Assembly: GCA_024195265.1 (NCBI GenBank)
Contig: JAJLRJ010000001.1
Location: forward strand, 58,942,789-59,006,788
Reading direction: 5' to 3'
Origin: Dendrophyllia cribrosa
Lineage: Eukaryota > Cnidaria > Anthozoa > Scleractinia > Dendrophylliidae
Length of the DNA stretch: 64,000 nucleotides
A program made the position numbers and the translations under genes. Shown piece by piece: positions 34,024 to 42,278 of this stretch; the first letter of the stretch is position 1, and each line of letters starts with the position of its first letter. Below the pieces are notes generated by a model, which made no database searches, was not told the origin of the DNA, and saw nothing but the letters and a program-made list of their open reading frames with translations.

Positions 34024-34066
34024 CGTGGGTATATAAATATAATTTTAAAAACACAAATATATACCC
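34024..34066. promoter_or_regulatory. Divergent promoter region, coiled-coil protein / MCP
   Basis: A 43-bp spacer with near mirror-image boxes: GGGTATATAAATAT next to the leftward ATG and AAATATATACCC next to the rightward ATG. Both are strong matches to the element-wide motif, so two virion genes share one compact control region. Confidence 0.6.
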
Positions 34067-35309
34067 ATGGCTGTGCAGCCGAACCAACTCCCATCTCACA
34101 GTGAAAAGACACTGGGCGCCATGAAAGCAGAGCGAACCGTCAAGCGCATCACATTCAACCCAACTGTGGCCAACCCCGGCGAGACACTTTATGTCTCTGT
34201 GCCCAAGCTTGGCGAGCACGATGTCATTGTGTCCGGCTCGCTTGCCCTGGTGTTCAACCTCTCCCTAGCCGGCGGTCATGCAAACAACTTTCTCGTACAA
34301 AATGTTTCTCGGACCCTGGTGGACAGGCTCGTTGTAAAGTTTGCAGCCACCACTGTCCAGGACACGGTTGGGTACGACATCTACAAGATCTTCGAAGATC
34401 TCTTCAGATCAACCGATGAGCGGGACAACATGCTTATGGATGGCATCCAGAGTGTGGATTTGTGCAAGATCCGCTCTGGTGCTGGCAACAAAAAGACCTC
34501 TAGTGTGGATGCGGAGAATAAGTTAGAGACAATATACAAGAATAAGTATCGCATCAAGCTGGATCACCAAATCTTAACTGACCACGGTGTTATATATCCT
34601 CAAGCACTGTACAGTGATCTGGTCTTCGAACTAACCCTCGCCCCCGCAAACCAAGTTGTCCGAGGCTCAGACACAAGCAAGCTTGTGTACAAGTTGGAAA
34701 ACATCCAGCTGGAGTATGAGACGATCAGAAGTGCAGAGCTGGCCAACGAAGCAACAAGCACTTACACTAGTGGCAAGGCGTTCGCCTATGACCTCGTCCA
34801 GCGAGATCGGGTGCATCCATTCTCAAAAAGTGGTGACACTCGGCTGAATCTTCGGGTTAACCCACAGCGCCGGTCTCTCAAGGGCATCCTCTTGCTGTTC
34901 ATCAACCCCTACACAGCTGGTGCCCGGGACTCTGAGAACTATTTCAACCCCGACATCACCAAAGTGAAGGTCACAGTCAACGGTGTTCCAAACAGGCTTT
35001 ACAACGAGGGCATCAGACATGTGGAGAGAGTTAACCCGGCATTTTACCCCACACACGGACGGCAGGCCTAACATGAACTTGACCAAATATCTCACAGACA
35101 ACAAGTTTGGCCTCTGGATCGACCTGCGGACCATGGCTGACACATCCCTGCACGGCGGCGGCCAACGGCTCGTCAACACACAGGATGGTGTGCAACTCGA
35201 GATCGAACGAAAGGGCACAGGCTCTGGAAACGCACTCTGCCACATCTTCACCATCTCAGACGCACAGATGAGCATCATGGGCAGGCAGCTGGAATCTGTA
35301 CAGTACTAA
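34067..35309 (+). pseudogene. Major capsid protein (double jelly roll), one frameshift
   Basis: The hexon-like capsid protein of polintoviruses. The first frame is open from the ATG at 34067 to 35071 and holds the N-terminal jelly roll and most of the second (FNLSLAGG, KLENIQLEYETI and FINPYTAGARDSENYF are visible). The second frame (34983-35309) supplies the C-terminus, including FGLWIDLRT, LHGGG and the terminal SIMGRQLESVQY. That ending is typical of Polinton capsid proteins. Continuity switches between frames at about 35010-35025, a one-base change. Overall length (~410 residues) is shorter than the ~500-600 of many homologues. It builds the pseudo-T icosahedral shell with the penton. A sequencing or assembly indel is possible. 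Confidence 0.85.
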
Positions 35310-35315
35310 TATACC
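35307..35315 (+). promoter_or_regulatory. TATA-like box before the 64-aa ORF
   Basis: TAATATACC abuts the ATG at 35316 and overlaps the last codon of the capsid gene. Confidence 0.5.
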
Positions 35316-35510
35316 ATGGCCACAAGAAACAAGATCAACTTCTATGTTAAGCCGGCTCCCCTGCCATCCACCAGATATCTGTCACACATACAAATACAAA
35401 GACTTCTGGCAAAGTCCCCCTCCCCACCAGTTTGCAACCCAACTAATATAGGTGTTGGGTATGGACCCAAGAAAGCTGCCATTCAATGCACTAATCGTGG
35501 GCCCCACTAA
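35316..35510 (+). CDS. Small ORF or N-terminal part of the ATPase
   Basis: 64 residues beginning after a clear box. Its first ~45 residues (ending CNPTNIG) have no visible domain. From about 35452 it overlaps the ATPase in another frame, and its last residues look like an out-of-frame reading of the ATPase start. Either this is a separate small protein ending by chance inside the ATPase gene, or it is the ATPase N-terminus with a one-base frameshift near 35445-35455. A second, weaker box (ACTAATATAGG) before the ATPase ATG slightly favours separate genes. Confidence 0.4.
   Translation: MATRNKINFYVKPAPLPSTRYLSHIQIQRLLAKSPSPPVCNPTNIGVGYGPKKAAIQCTNRGPH
35441..35452 (+). promoter_or_regulatory. 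Possible box before the ATPase
   Basis: AACTAATATAGG lies 8 bp upstream of the ATG at 35461. It is a partial match to the element-wide box. Confidence 0.3.
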
Positions 35511-36060
35511 CTCTGGCAAGACACAGTATCTTCTCTCCCAACTGGTGGGCCCCTTTAGGGGTTGTTTTGATTACATCGTTTTATTCTGCCCAACATTTGT
35601 TAAGAACAAGACATACGATGGCTTCGTGGATCGCGATACGCACATCTTCGTGATTGTCTGCCAACAGCACGAGATCGAAGACTGGTTGAGGCTGGCGAGC
35701 TTCTTTTTCGCATGCACCAACACTTTATTCATTCTCGATGACTGCGCCGCCTCCAAAGATGTCAAAGGCCGCACGGGCCAGCTGGTCAATCTTGGGTTCA
35801 GCGCAAGGCATGGCGGTATATCCGTGTGGGTCTTGACCCAGCAGATTACCAGCATTGCCAAGCCATATCGTGATAACATTGCAGCGATCGTGCTCTTTTA
35901 CACGCCCTCCAGCAAGACAACCAAAGCCATATTCGAAGATTATGCCGGCGAGCTCTCCCACGAGGAGTACAAAGATTTTATTACAAGGCTCAAATCCCGC
36001 AAGTTCTCACACCTGGTTTTCTCTTTGAGACACCCGTATGGAATTGAGTACAAGATTTAA
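35461..36060 (+). CDS. FtsK/HerA (A32-like) DNA-packaging ATPase
   Basis: 199 residues from the ATG at 35461; an in-frame GTG at 35452 is not a likely eukaryotic start. Walker A is VGPTNSGKT (about residues 15-23). Walker B is TLFILDDC, with hydrophobic strand and DD (about 88-95). A later polar residue in WVLTQQ (~124-129) fits the sensor glutamine of this family. Polintovirus ATPases of this class pump DNA into preformed capsids and are usually 200-260 residues, so this is slightly short; the missing N-terminus may be the preceding ORF. It follows the capsid gene, as in related elements, supporting a late morphogenesis cluster. Confidence 0.85.
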   Translation: MDPRKLPFNALIVGPTNSGKTQYLLSQLVGPFRGCFDYIVLFCPTFVKNKTYDGFVDRDTHIFVIVCQQHEIEDWLRLASFFFACTNTLFILDDCAASKDVKGRTGQLVNLGFSARHGGISVWVLTQQITSIAKPYRDNIAAIVLFYTPSSKTTKAIFEDYAGELSHEEYKDFITRLKSRKFSHLVFSLRHPYGIEYKI

Positions 36061-36065
36061 ACACA

Positions 36066-36075
36066 CATATATACC
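36066..36075 (+). promoter_or_regulatory. TATA-like box before the 77-aa gene
   Basis: CATATATACC directly precedes the ATG at 36076, an exact example of the element-wide motif. Confidence 0.6.
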
Positions 36076-36309
36076 ATGAATGCGCCAACCAGTCTTCACA
36101 AACTGCGTGTGCTTTCACAGCTTTTGGTCCAATTGCACAAACACACACTACAGGCGCAAAACAAAATTATCAAAGCCGCTGAACAAGAAGATCTGCGTCT
36201 CATGCTTCTTAACAGATATCCATTGCGGTTGACTTCTATGCCAGACACCATGGCGGGGGTGGTAAGAGAGCTTGAAACCCTTTTGCCAGACATCAAGAGA
36301 ATTATTTAA
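36076..36309 (+). CDS. Small Polinton protein, function unknown
   Basis: 77 residues, predicted mostly helical (LRVLSQLLVQLHKHTL, ELETLLPDIKRII), basic, with no membrane span or cysteine motif. It sits 15 bp after the ATPase and is led by a perfect promoter box, which is the best evidence that it is a real gene. No family is recognised. Confidence 0.5.
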   Translation: MNAPTSLHKLRVLSQLLVQLHKHTLQAQNKIIKAAEQEDLRLMLLNRYPLRLTSMPDTMAGVVRELETLLPDIKRII

Positions 36310-36321
36310 AAATAAAAAAAC

Positions 36322-36334
36322 ACATATGTATACC
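36322..36334 (+). promoter_or_regulatory. TATA-like box before the 36340 gene
   Basis: ACATATGTATACC lies 5 bp upstream of the ATG at 36340; this is the G-containing variant of the box. Confidence 0.6.
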
Positions 36335-36339
36335 CCCTG

Positions 36340-36963
36340 ATGGCTGAAGCTGCTGAAGACCAGGTCGTTTTTGACGAAGTAATGCAGATGCTGGAGGCCA
36401 CCCCTGGTGCCGCACCTCCCACAGGGCTTGTAGAGAATGACATTCCTGCCAAACGGGAGAAGCTGGCAATCCTTGTTTCAACTGGCAAGGCCAAAGAAGC
36501 CATAGGCGTGCAGCTCACACACGATCATGTTAAGCGGTTGTCAGACAAGGACGTTGACAAGTACTGCAAACGGTACGAGGCCTACGTTGGCAACAAGACA
36601 ACCGAATCCCTTGTTGATTCTGGCATCATGCTCATATCCAAAGGCGTTGGCATGGTGGCCCCCGTTGAGGATGTGGTGGAATTGCAGAAAGAACTGGCGA
36701 ACGACTACATAATCAACCGGGAGCTGTCAAATCTTGCTGGGGCTATTGCCGTGCGATGCGGATGATGGCTGGCGCTTGCCAATGCTGCTCTCATCACAAC
36801 AAAACACATCAAGTTTGAACGAGAGCCTGATCACAAGACTGACTTGATAGAATTGGAACCCCAGCCCCAATCCACACATCCAACCAGAGACAGTGAAGGC
36901 TATCCACGCCAGGGACTTGATGAAGTTGGGTTGGGACCTGTGGCGACCTCGCAGCAACCTTGA
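36340..36963 (+). pseudogene. Polinton membrane-associated protein with in-frame TGA
   Basis: The frame is open for 141 codons to a TGA at 36763-36765 and then continues open in the same frame to a TGA at 36961. The N-terminal part is acidic and helical. From ~residue 95 it becomes more hydrophobic (GIMLISKGVGMVAPVEDVV; LSNLAGAIAV). The sequence just after the TGA (WLALANAALITTKH) carries on the same hydrophobic helix, so the stop falls inside a probable membrane span. That points to a nonsense mutation, or to readthrough. The tail after it is proline-rich and acidic, ending in a small CAGCAACCT repeat. No function is known. Confidence 0.55.
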
Positions 36964-37029
36964 AGAAACCTGGCAGCAACCTGTCAGCAACCTGGCACCA
37001 CACGTGGTCACAAGATAAATTTAAAAATT

Positions 37030-37041
37030 CACATATATACA
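37030..37041 (+). promoter_or_regulatory. TATA-like box before the 37044 gene
   Basis: TCACATATATACA-type box (CATATATAC core) 2-13 bp upstream of the ATG at 37044. It fixes this start over in-frame upstream codons. Confidence 0.55.
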
Positions 37042-37043
37042 GG

Positions 37044-37526
37044 ATGGCCACACCACTCGAGACGATCCCTGAAGAAACTCCAGCTCCAACTCCAACTCCA
37101 ACACCTGCACGGGTTACCTCTGAGGCTCCAAAAACAAAGCCTGCAACAGAAAAGAACCCCGGCCGCGTTGCTTCTGGCAAAAGGTTAACAGAACGCAACC
37201 GCATGGCCCGGGAAGCAAAGAAAAAGGCGCAAGCACAAAAGCCTGCACCCTCAACAAGTGGCACAACAAGTGAAACAACAAGTGGTGCAACAAGTGACAC
37301 AACAAGTGACAGCAACAGCAACTCAATCGTTTATATTCTGGGGGTTGGTGGGTTGATTGTCTCTGCTGCAGGTGTTTATTACCAGCGCGAAGCTATAATG
37401 CAAAGGCTTGGGCGCAAACCAAACACACCACCAGCAAACACCCCCACGCCAACCCCACCAGCAACACAACCAGCAACACCACCATCTCGAATTCCGGTAA
37501 GACAAGGAATTAAAAAAATGGAATAA
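37044..37526 (+). CDS. Basic Pro/Thr-rich single-span membrane protein
   Basis: 160 residues. A Pro/Thr-rich N-terminus (PAPTPTPTPA) leads to a strongly basic patch (RVASGKRLTERNR, ~44-56, and AREAKKKAQ). A Ser/Thr repeat follows (TSGTTSETTSGATS), then one membrane span (~95-115; IVYILGVGGLIVSAAGVYY) and a Pro/Thr-rich tail. The basic patch may bind DNA, as do adenoviral core proteins; this is inference. It belongs to the run of small box-led genes between ATPase and integrase. I recall relatives in cnidarian Polintons. Confidence 0.6.
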   Translation: MATPLETIPEETPAPTPTPTPARVTSEAPKTKPATEKNPGRVASGKRLTERNRMAREAKKKAQAQKPAPSTSGTTSETTSGATSDTTSDSNSNSIVYILGVGGLIVSAAGVYYQREAIMQRLGRKPNTPPANTPTPTPPATQPATPPSRIPVRQGIKKME

Positions 37527-37529
37527 AAA

Positions 37530-37542
37530 AACATATATATAC
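37530..37542 (+). promoter_or_regulatory. TATA-like box before the 37549 gene
   Basis: ACATATATATACT lies 6 bp upstream of the ATG at 37549. Confidence 0.55.
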
Positions 37543-37548
37543 TGCACC

Positions 37549-37775
37549 ATGAATCCTTTCCAGGAGGTGATGAATGTTGCTGCAATCGGAGGTGTGGTTT
37601 TCTTTGGTTTGGATTTAACGCGGTAGCCTTTCAAACAGTTTACAGATTGGCAATGAACAGGCACAACGCGCCCGAGCCCGAGTCCGAGGCCGAGTCTGAG
37701 TCAGAGGACGAGGAGCCCCGAGTCCGAGTCGAGGAGCCCCGAGTCCGAGTCGAGGTGCGCCGAGTCCGAGGCTGA
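37549..37775 (+). pseudogene. Small membrane protein with acidic tail, frameshifted
   Basis: From the box-led ATG the frame gives only 25 residues, a hydrophobic segment (VAAIGGVVFFGL) ending at TAG (37624-37626). Another frame then continues without interruption to TGA at 37773-37775. It encodes a short linker and an acidic Pro/Glu/Ser repeat (EPESEAESESEDEE) followed by Glu/Val/Arg repeats. The natural reading is one short membrane protein with a charged tail, broken by a one-base shift at about 37600-37615. The tail DNA (37672-37770) is a small minisatellite based on CCGAGTCCGAGTCGAG, which may be unstable. Confidence 0.4.
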
Positions 37776-37791
37776 GTCAGAAAAATAAAAA

Positions 37792-37803
37792 ACATATGTA
37801 TAC
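37792..37803 (+). promoter_or_regulatory. TATA-like box before the 73-aa gene
   Basis: ACATATGTATAC lies 12 bp upstream of the ATG at 37816. Confidence 0.55.
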
Positions 37804-37815
37804 TGGGCATAAACC

Positions 37816-38037
37816 ATGTCTGACAACAAGCTTGTGAAGTCTATCCTCGACGCCGCAACAATCACTGGCCTTGTCGCTGGTATTGGTTGGATTGGGAAAA
37901 AGACCGTCAAAGAGAACTTAACTGCCGACCCCAGTGCAAGCTTAATGAATTATTTCAAGTTCACAGCGGTCATGGCTGGCACCATTGCGCTGAAGAAATA
38001 TCTCGAGGACCAGAAAATCCTCCCAGACAACTTGTAA
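37816..38037 (+). CDS. Small two-span membrane protein
   Basis: 73 residues, intact. A first hydrophobic segment (ITGLVAGIGWIG, ~16-27) and a second one (FTAVMAGTIAL, ~49-59) are separated by a charged loop (KKTVKENLTADPSAS). A short charged tail follows. I recall near-identical small proteins in cnidarian Polintons, so it is a conserved part of this lineage. A role in virion membrane or capsid-cage assembly is only inference. Confidence 0.65.
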   Translation: MSDNKLVKSILDAATITGLVAGIGWIGKKTVKENLTADPSASLMNYFKFTAVMAGTIALKKYLEDQKILPDNL

Positions 38038-38040
38038 AAC

Positions 38041-38051
38041 CATATGTATAC
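38041..38051 (+). promoter_or_regulatory. TATA-like box before the 145-aa gene
   Basis: CATATGTATAC lies 3 bp upstream of the ATG at 38055. Confidence 0.55.
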
Positions 38052-38054
38052 ACA

Positions 38055-38492
38055 ATGGCCTCGATTGCAATAATGGCTCTTGGTGCTGTTCTCAATGCAG
38101 CCGCTTTCACGGGCGGCAATTATCTCGCAAAATATCTGTCTGGCGATAACGGCAAGGCAGCAATGGATGAGAAAATCCGACATGACCACGCCCTTGAACA
38201 ATACCAAGCGGCTTACGCCAAATACCAGAAGGACCGCACCAAGCTCCTCGACTGGATTGCAGGCAACGATCGGAAGGAACACCAAGCTAGCAAAAACTTC
38301 CAAACCACTGACCAAGCCCTGGTCTTGTATAACCAGATGCACCAAACGCAACCAGATAAACAAATCAAAGACAACAAAGAGCCTGTCTTCTCGGACTTCT
38401 ACAAGCCCAGCCCACAACAGAAGAATGGCGAACTTGCGTTCATTGGAGGCACCCTGCTTGCGGGTGGGTATGCGGCTTATCGCTTTCTGTAA
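38055..38492 (+). CDS. Conserved Polinton membrane protein
   Basis: 145 residues, intact. Hydrophobic Ala/Gly-rich segments sit at both ends (IAIMALGAVLNAAAFTGG, ~4-21; AFIGGTLLAGGYAAYRFL at the C-terminus). The central ~90 residues are soluble, helical and charged, with DRTKLLDWI and FSDFYKPS segments. The layout implies a hairpin or two-ended membrane association. I remember similar proteins encoded next to integrases in coral and Hydra Polintons. It lies 17 bp after the 73-aa gene and 19 bp before the integrase, each with its own box. Confidence 0.65.
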   Translation: MASIAIMALGAVLNAAAFTGGNYLAKYLSGDNGKAAMDEKIRHDHALEQYQAAYAKYQKDRTKLLDWIAGNDRKEHQASKNFQTTDQALVLYNQMHQTQPDKQIKDNKEPVFSDFYKPSPQQKNGELAFIGGTLLAGGYAAYRFL

Positions 38493-38497
38493 ACAAA

Positions 38498-38508
38498 CAT
38501 ATATACCC
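38498..38508 (+). promoter_or_regulatory. TATA-like box before the integrase
   Basis: CATATATACCC lies 3 bp upstream of the ATG at 38512. It is a near-perfect example. Confidence 0.6.
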
Positions 38509-38511
38509 ACT

Positions 38512-39420
38512 ATGGAGGCCAAACTCTCAAAGATCTATTACAGTCCGAAAGGCTACTGCAAAGGTCTTGCCGCTGTCAAAAAGCTAGCTGCAGCGGCCAA
38601 GGTCTCTGATGATGTCGCAAAGAAATGGCTGGTCAAACAAGCCCTTTGGCAAGTTTACCTCCCAGCGCCACGCGCTATCCCTCGTCCCAAGTTTGATGTC
38701 TCATCACCCAATGCAGTGCATCAAGCAGATCTTCTCTTCCTGCCACACGACAAACTTCCACGCGGGAGAAAGGTTTACAAATACGCATTAACCCTTGTGG
38801 ATGTGGCTAGCCGATACAAAGCAGCAGAGCCTCTGACTTCGAAAGAGTCTGAAGAAGTCTCAAGGGCTTTTGCACGGATTTACAGACGTGGGCCTTTGAA
38901 ATGGCCGCAACTCTTGCAAGTTGACCCTGGGAAAGAGTTTATGGGGGCTGTGACTCTAACAATGGAAAACAACAAAACAACCATTCGTCGCGGACGGGTT
39001 GATATCCACAGAGACCAAGCAATTGTGGAGAGATTCAACCGAACCCTGGCTGAAAGGCTGTTTGGTTATCAGTATGCCGTTGAAATGAATATGCCCTCTG
39101 GCCGGTCGACTGCATGGGTCAAAAGACTGCCAGATGTTGTCTCGGCATTGAACAATGAAGTAACAAGACTCACTGGCAAGAAGCCCGCTCAAGCAATCAA
39201 AGAGAAAGCAATATCCTCCAAGCCTGCAACTCCATATGCTAGGCCTGTTGGGGTCTATGAGAAGAAGCTCCCACCCCGGGTGAGTGTGAGATATCTTTAT
39301 TACCCCGGTGAGTTGGAAGGGGGTGGGAGGCGCGCGACTGATCCGATCTGGTCTTTGAAGGTCCACAACATTGAGAAGGTTGTCACCAAACCAGATGCGC
39401 CTGTGGTTTATTATCTCTAA
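38512..39420 (+). CDS. Retrovirus-like DDE integrase (Polinton INT)
   Basis: 302 residues, intact, starting at the box-led ATG. The rve catalytic core shows D73 in HQADLLF, D138 in LQVDPGKEF and E173 in DQAIVERFNRT. The D138-E173 distance of 35 gives the canonical DD35E triad. The N-terminal ~60 residues are helical and lack an obvious HHCC finger. The C-terminal region (from ~255) reads VSVRYLYYPGE...DPIWSLKVHNIEKV, like the SH3/chromo-type tails of Polinton integrases. It joins the terminal repeats to target DNA and should make 5-6-bp duplications, in line with the GTGTG seen here. It faces the PolB gene tail-to-tail with a 56-bp gap. Confidence 0.92.
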   Translation: MEAKLSKIYYSPKGYCKGLAAVKKLAAAAKVSDDVAKKWLVKQALWQVYLPAPRAIPRPKFDVSSPNAVHQADLLFLPHDKLPRGRKVYKYALTLVDVASRYKAAEPLTSKESEEVSRAFARIYRRGPLKWPQLLQVDPGKEFMGAVTLTMENNKTTIRRGRVDIHRDQAIVERFNRTLAERLFGYQYAVEMNMPSGRSTAWVKRLPDVVSALNNEVTRLTGKKPAQAIKEKAISSKPATPYARPVGVYEKKLPPRVSVRYLYYPGELEGGGRRATDPIWSLKVHNIEKVVTKPDAPVVYYL

Positions 39421-39476
39421 GACGGCCCCAAGAGAGGGTTTGTTCGTGAGGAGCTGATGGTTGTGCCACCGGGCAC

Positions 39477-42278
39477 TCAGTTGCCTCCAGCTGGGTTGTG
39501 AAACTCGATTGGTTCTGTGTGGTTGCCGTCTGGCAGCACCCAACGCTTGTCGTAATAAGCAGAAAGCCCCAGCTTGTGCTGTTCGTAAGTGAACATGGCC
39601 CCTTTGTGCATTCGGAAGCCCCTGTTGGTGGCCATGTCCCTGCCCCCTTGCAGGGCTCTTTCATACCTTTCCCAGCGAAGCTCGTTCTGCTTCTTGTTGA
39701 CGCCCTTGGAGGACATCTTGGCCTCGCCGCTAGCCTCGTTTTCTACGTAATAACACTTGCTGCATAGGGCGATGGCCCGTGTGCCTTCCTTCTCAAGCTT
39801 GAACAAGCCTGGCTCTCTGCTGCTCCACTTGTCCCACGCCAACCAATTCTTCTTCTCCGCCTCGAACTGGGCGCGAAGTTCAGGACGAACGGCCTCTTCC
39901 AGAGTGTCGTGCGCAAGAGCGAAGTACATGCTGTCCGTGTCCATCTGGATGAGCTCGAAGTTGCGCCTGTCGATGAAGTAATCTAGGAAGTCGTAATAGA
40001 ACTCCAGCATGCGTAGCTTGGCAAGTTGGTACACAACAATGCCCACTTGAAAGGGACGGTCGATTGTGACCTTTTGCTTTCGCAGCTCGATCTTGTAAGC
40101 AGCTCCAATCTCTTCAAGATCTTCGAATAAGGGTGAGCGGAGATTCTTGTCGACCTCGTCCTCGTCAGTTGTGTACAACGTTCTTGTCTGGCGCTCCACA
40201 GCTTCGATGAACTTGCCATAAGCGCTGTTGCCAAGGAGCTTGAACACTTCCGCAAGCAGGGCCTTCTCCCTGTCAGCGTCGCCTTTCCTTCGGCAGTCGG
40301 CTACCTCGCGAACAAACCAGTCGAAGAGCTTTTTGGGTATGTAATCGATCGTGCGGTAGACTGCCGTGATCTTGAGCCCGATGTTGAGATACCAATTCAA
40401 GAGGGGGGCGTAGATCAGCATCTTTTTCGCTGACAACACCCCTAGAAGCTTTTTCTGGTCGGGAAAGCGGGTTCGGCCACTTTCTTGGAGGTAATCGTGC
40501 ATATGCTGTGGAACAAATTCGTCAGGCACTGCTTGGTTGATGAAGAGCGGGGGAAACTCTTCGAACTGCTCCCACAACTCTTGGGGGACTTCGATGTCCA
40601 CCTCCGCAAACCCGAACCATCCGCCTGTATGCAGCTTAATATCAAGAACTCTCGCTGCCGACACCGGGTCATTGTAATGCACAACCTTCTCTTTACCACA
40701 GGGCATCTCCTGCAGCATCGTGCTTGGGTAAAGGGAGTTAGCATCGAACCCCACAATCCGTTTCGTGATGCGAGCTAAGGCGCCATTTTTGTGAGAACGA
40801 ATGCGGGTTTCGCCTCGCACGTGTTTGCGGGTGAAGACCAGGCTTGGCCCGCCAACCACAGCCCCCTTCAGCATGGCGTACGCTTCTGGGCCGGGAGCGT
40901 ATAGGGCTGGAGCATTGCCGCCTCTCAACGAACCTCGCAAGACGTATTGCATTGATACTCCTGGCAAGGAGACCGCGTCTTTGAAGATGTCTACTCCGAG
41001 GCCCGTGTAAAACCCCTTCATCGTTTGGAGAGCTTCGAGGAAGGGAGCCACGTCGAGATTGTTGTAATGCTCCAGCCAGTCTCCGAATGTCTTCATACCT
41101 TGCTCGTGGAAGATGCGGTTGCATTCTTCGTGCTCCTTGGGAGAAAGAACGAAGGCCTTTTTGAGTTGTGAGTACCAGCACTCGTATGGAGGAAGCCCCG
41201 GGTAATCCAGCTTGTCAGCGCTGTCAAACCACTCGTATGGAAGCCAGGACTTGGTCTGTGTCGCTCCATACCTCTTGACCCACTTGTCGTACGTGATGCC
41301 TGGGGCCAAATAATTGGAGATGTCCAAGAACTTGTAGCTGGGAGTGTTGATGAACATGATGCGCCCCTCTTTCTCCGCAGCGAAGACCTCGTTCTCACCA
41401 GCGAGATGAGTGACAAAGTACTTGCGGATAAGTTTGAGATCGTAATGACCTGAGTTGAAGCCGACCACAGGCACTTGGTTGCACCATTTGTCGATGCGCG
41501 CCAGTTGCTTCTTAGGAAGATTCTCAAGATCTGGGGGCATGTATTTTACAGCCACGTCTTCTCGGATAGCTGCGCTTCGCCACTCCAGGGAGGCATAAAA
41601 CAGACCGATAAGCTCGTCAGGATCTTTGGAGCAAATGTACTCAGGCTCAGGGTTCAACGTGTCGGCAATGGAGACTGAGATTGGCACATGCTCGCTTTCA
41701 TAAGAGAGATCGTGTGTTGGACGAGCTGCCTTGGTCTTGTCCTGGTACGCTTCGAAGTCATAGACGATAGCGTGGGGATATGTTTTGTTTCTTTTCTGCG
41801 GGCAACGATCATTCCACCAGGGGGCAGGCCGTTCATGCTCCCACCTTTCCACCACGGTGTACCCAGCATCTCGAAGAAACTGAGTTCGTTGCAGAGTCTT
41901 TTGGTAAGCAATCGTCCTTGTGATTGTGTTGCCCCTTCGGTCAACATGAACCGCTTCTTCCCTCTTGCCCTCGGGGTAACATTCCTCGCAACCGTGCCAG
42001 TGACAGCCGTGGAACTGGAAAATTGTCTTGCTTTCTGGGTGATAGCCGTCGACTGGAGCCCCACAGATATAGCTCTCACCACCATGGCCGCATCTGTGAT
42101 GATGGATGTGAATGCCGGCCTGCTTCGCCTCCCACTCCAGCCAGCACACTGCCTTGACACCGAAACCGCCTTCTGGATAAAAGGCTTTCTCAAAAGCTGA
42201 CTCCGGAGGAAGGACACGTTTCCCAGGGCAGACGATTTTGGTTTGACCACGAGTACACGTCTTGGAGTGGCGCTTCAA
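39477..42278 (-). CDS. Protein-primed DNA polymerase B (main frame)
   Basis: 933 residues from the first Met. A nuclease-like module comes first (~45-150): GYHPESKTIFQFHGCHWHGC with later LQRTQFLRDAGY and ERWEHE resembles Vsr/PD-(D/E)XK folds. The 3'-5' exonuclease follows: ExoI YDFEAY (173-178), ExoII FNSGHYD (274-280), ExoIII Y405-x3-D409. Polymerase motifs are A, DANSLYPS (512-519); B, KLLGNSAYG (680-688); and C, MDTDSMY (779-785). The spacing between A and B leaves room for the TPR insertions of protein-primed enzymes. All catalytic residues are present. The reading frame continues upstream of the Met through a CxxC...H zinc-finger sequence, and a frameshift at ~42325-42335 separates it from its N-terminal part. 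Confidence 0.93.
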   Translation of the reverse strand: MKRHSKTCTRGQTKIVCPGKRVLPPESAFEKAFYPEGGFGVKAVCWLEWEAKQAGIHIHHHRCGHGGESYICGAPVDGYHPESKTIFQFHGCHWHGCEECYPEGKREEAVHVDRRGNTITRTIAYQKTLQRTQFLRDAGYTVVERWEHERPAPWWNDRCPQKRNKTYPHAIVYDFEAYQDKTKAARPTHDLSYESEHVPISVSIADTLNPEPEYICSKDPDELIGLFYASLEWRSAAIREDVAVKYMPPDLENLPKKQLARIDKWCNQVPVVGFNSGHYDLKLIRKYFVTHLAGENEVFAAEKEGRIMFINTPSYKFLDISNYLAPGITYDKWVKRYGATQTKSWLPYEWFDSADKLDYPGLPPYECWYSQLKKAFVLSPKEHEECNRIFHEQGMKTFGDWLEHYNNLDVAPFLEALQTMKGFYTGLGVDIFKDAVSLPGVSMQYVLRGSLRGGNAPALYAPGPEAYAMLKGAVVGGPSLVFTRKHVRGETRIRSHKNGALARITKRIVGFDANSLYPSTMLQEMPCGKEKVVHYNDPVSAARVLDIKLHTGGWFGFAEVDIEVPQELWEQFEEFPPLFINQAVPDEFVPQHMHDYLQESGRTRFPDQKKLLGVLSAKKMLIYAPLLNWYLNIGLKITAVYRTIDYIPKKLFDWFVREVADCRRKGDADREKALLAEVFKLLGNSAYGKFIEAVERQTRTLYTTDEDEVDKNLRSPLFEDLEEIGAAYKIELRKQKVTIDRPFQVGIVVYQLAKLRMLEFYYDFLDYFIDRRNFELIQMDTDSMYFALAHDTLEEAVRPELRAQFEAEKKNWLAWDKWSSREPGLFKLEKEGTRAIALCSKCYYVENEASGEAKMSSKGVNKKQNELRWERYERALQGGRDMATNRGFRMHKGAMFTYEQHKLGLSAYYDKRWVLPDGNHTEPIEFHNPAGGN

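Noticed and set aside
38512..39420. Retrovirus or LTR retrotransposon integrase
   Set aside because: There is no gag, protease or reverse transcriptase nearby, and the gene lies next to PolB between Polinton termini.
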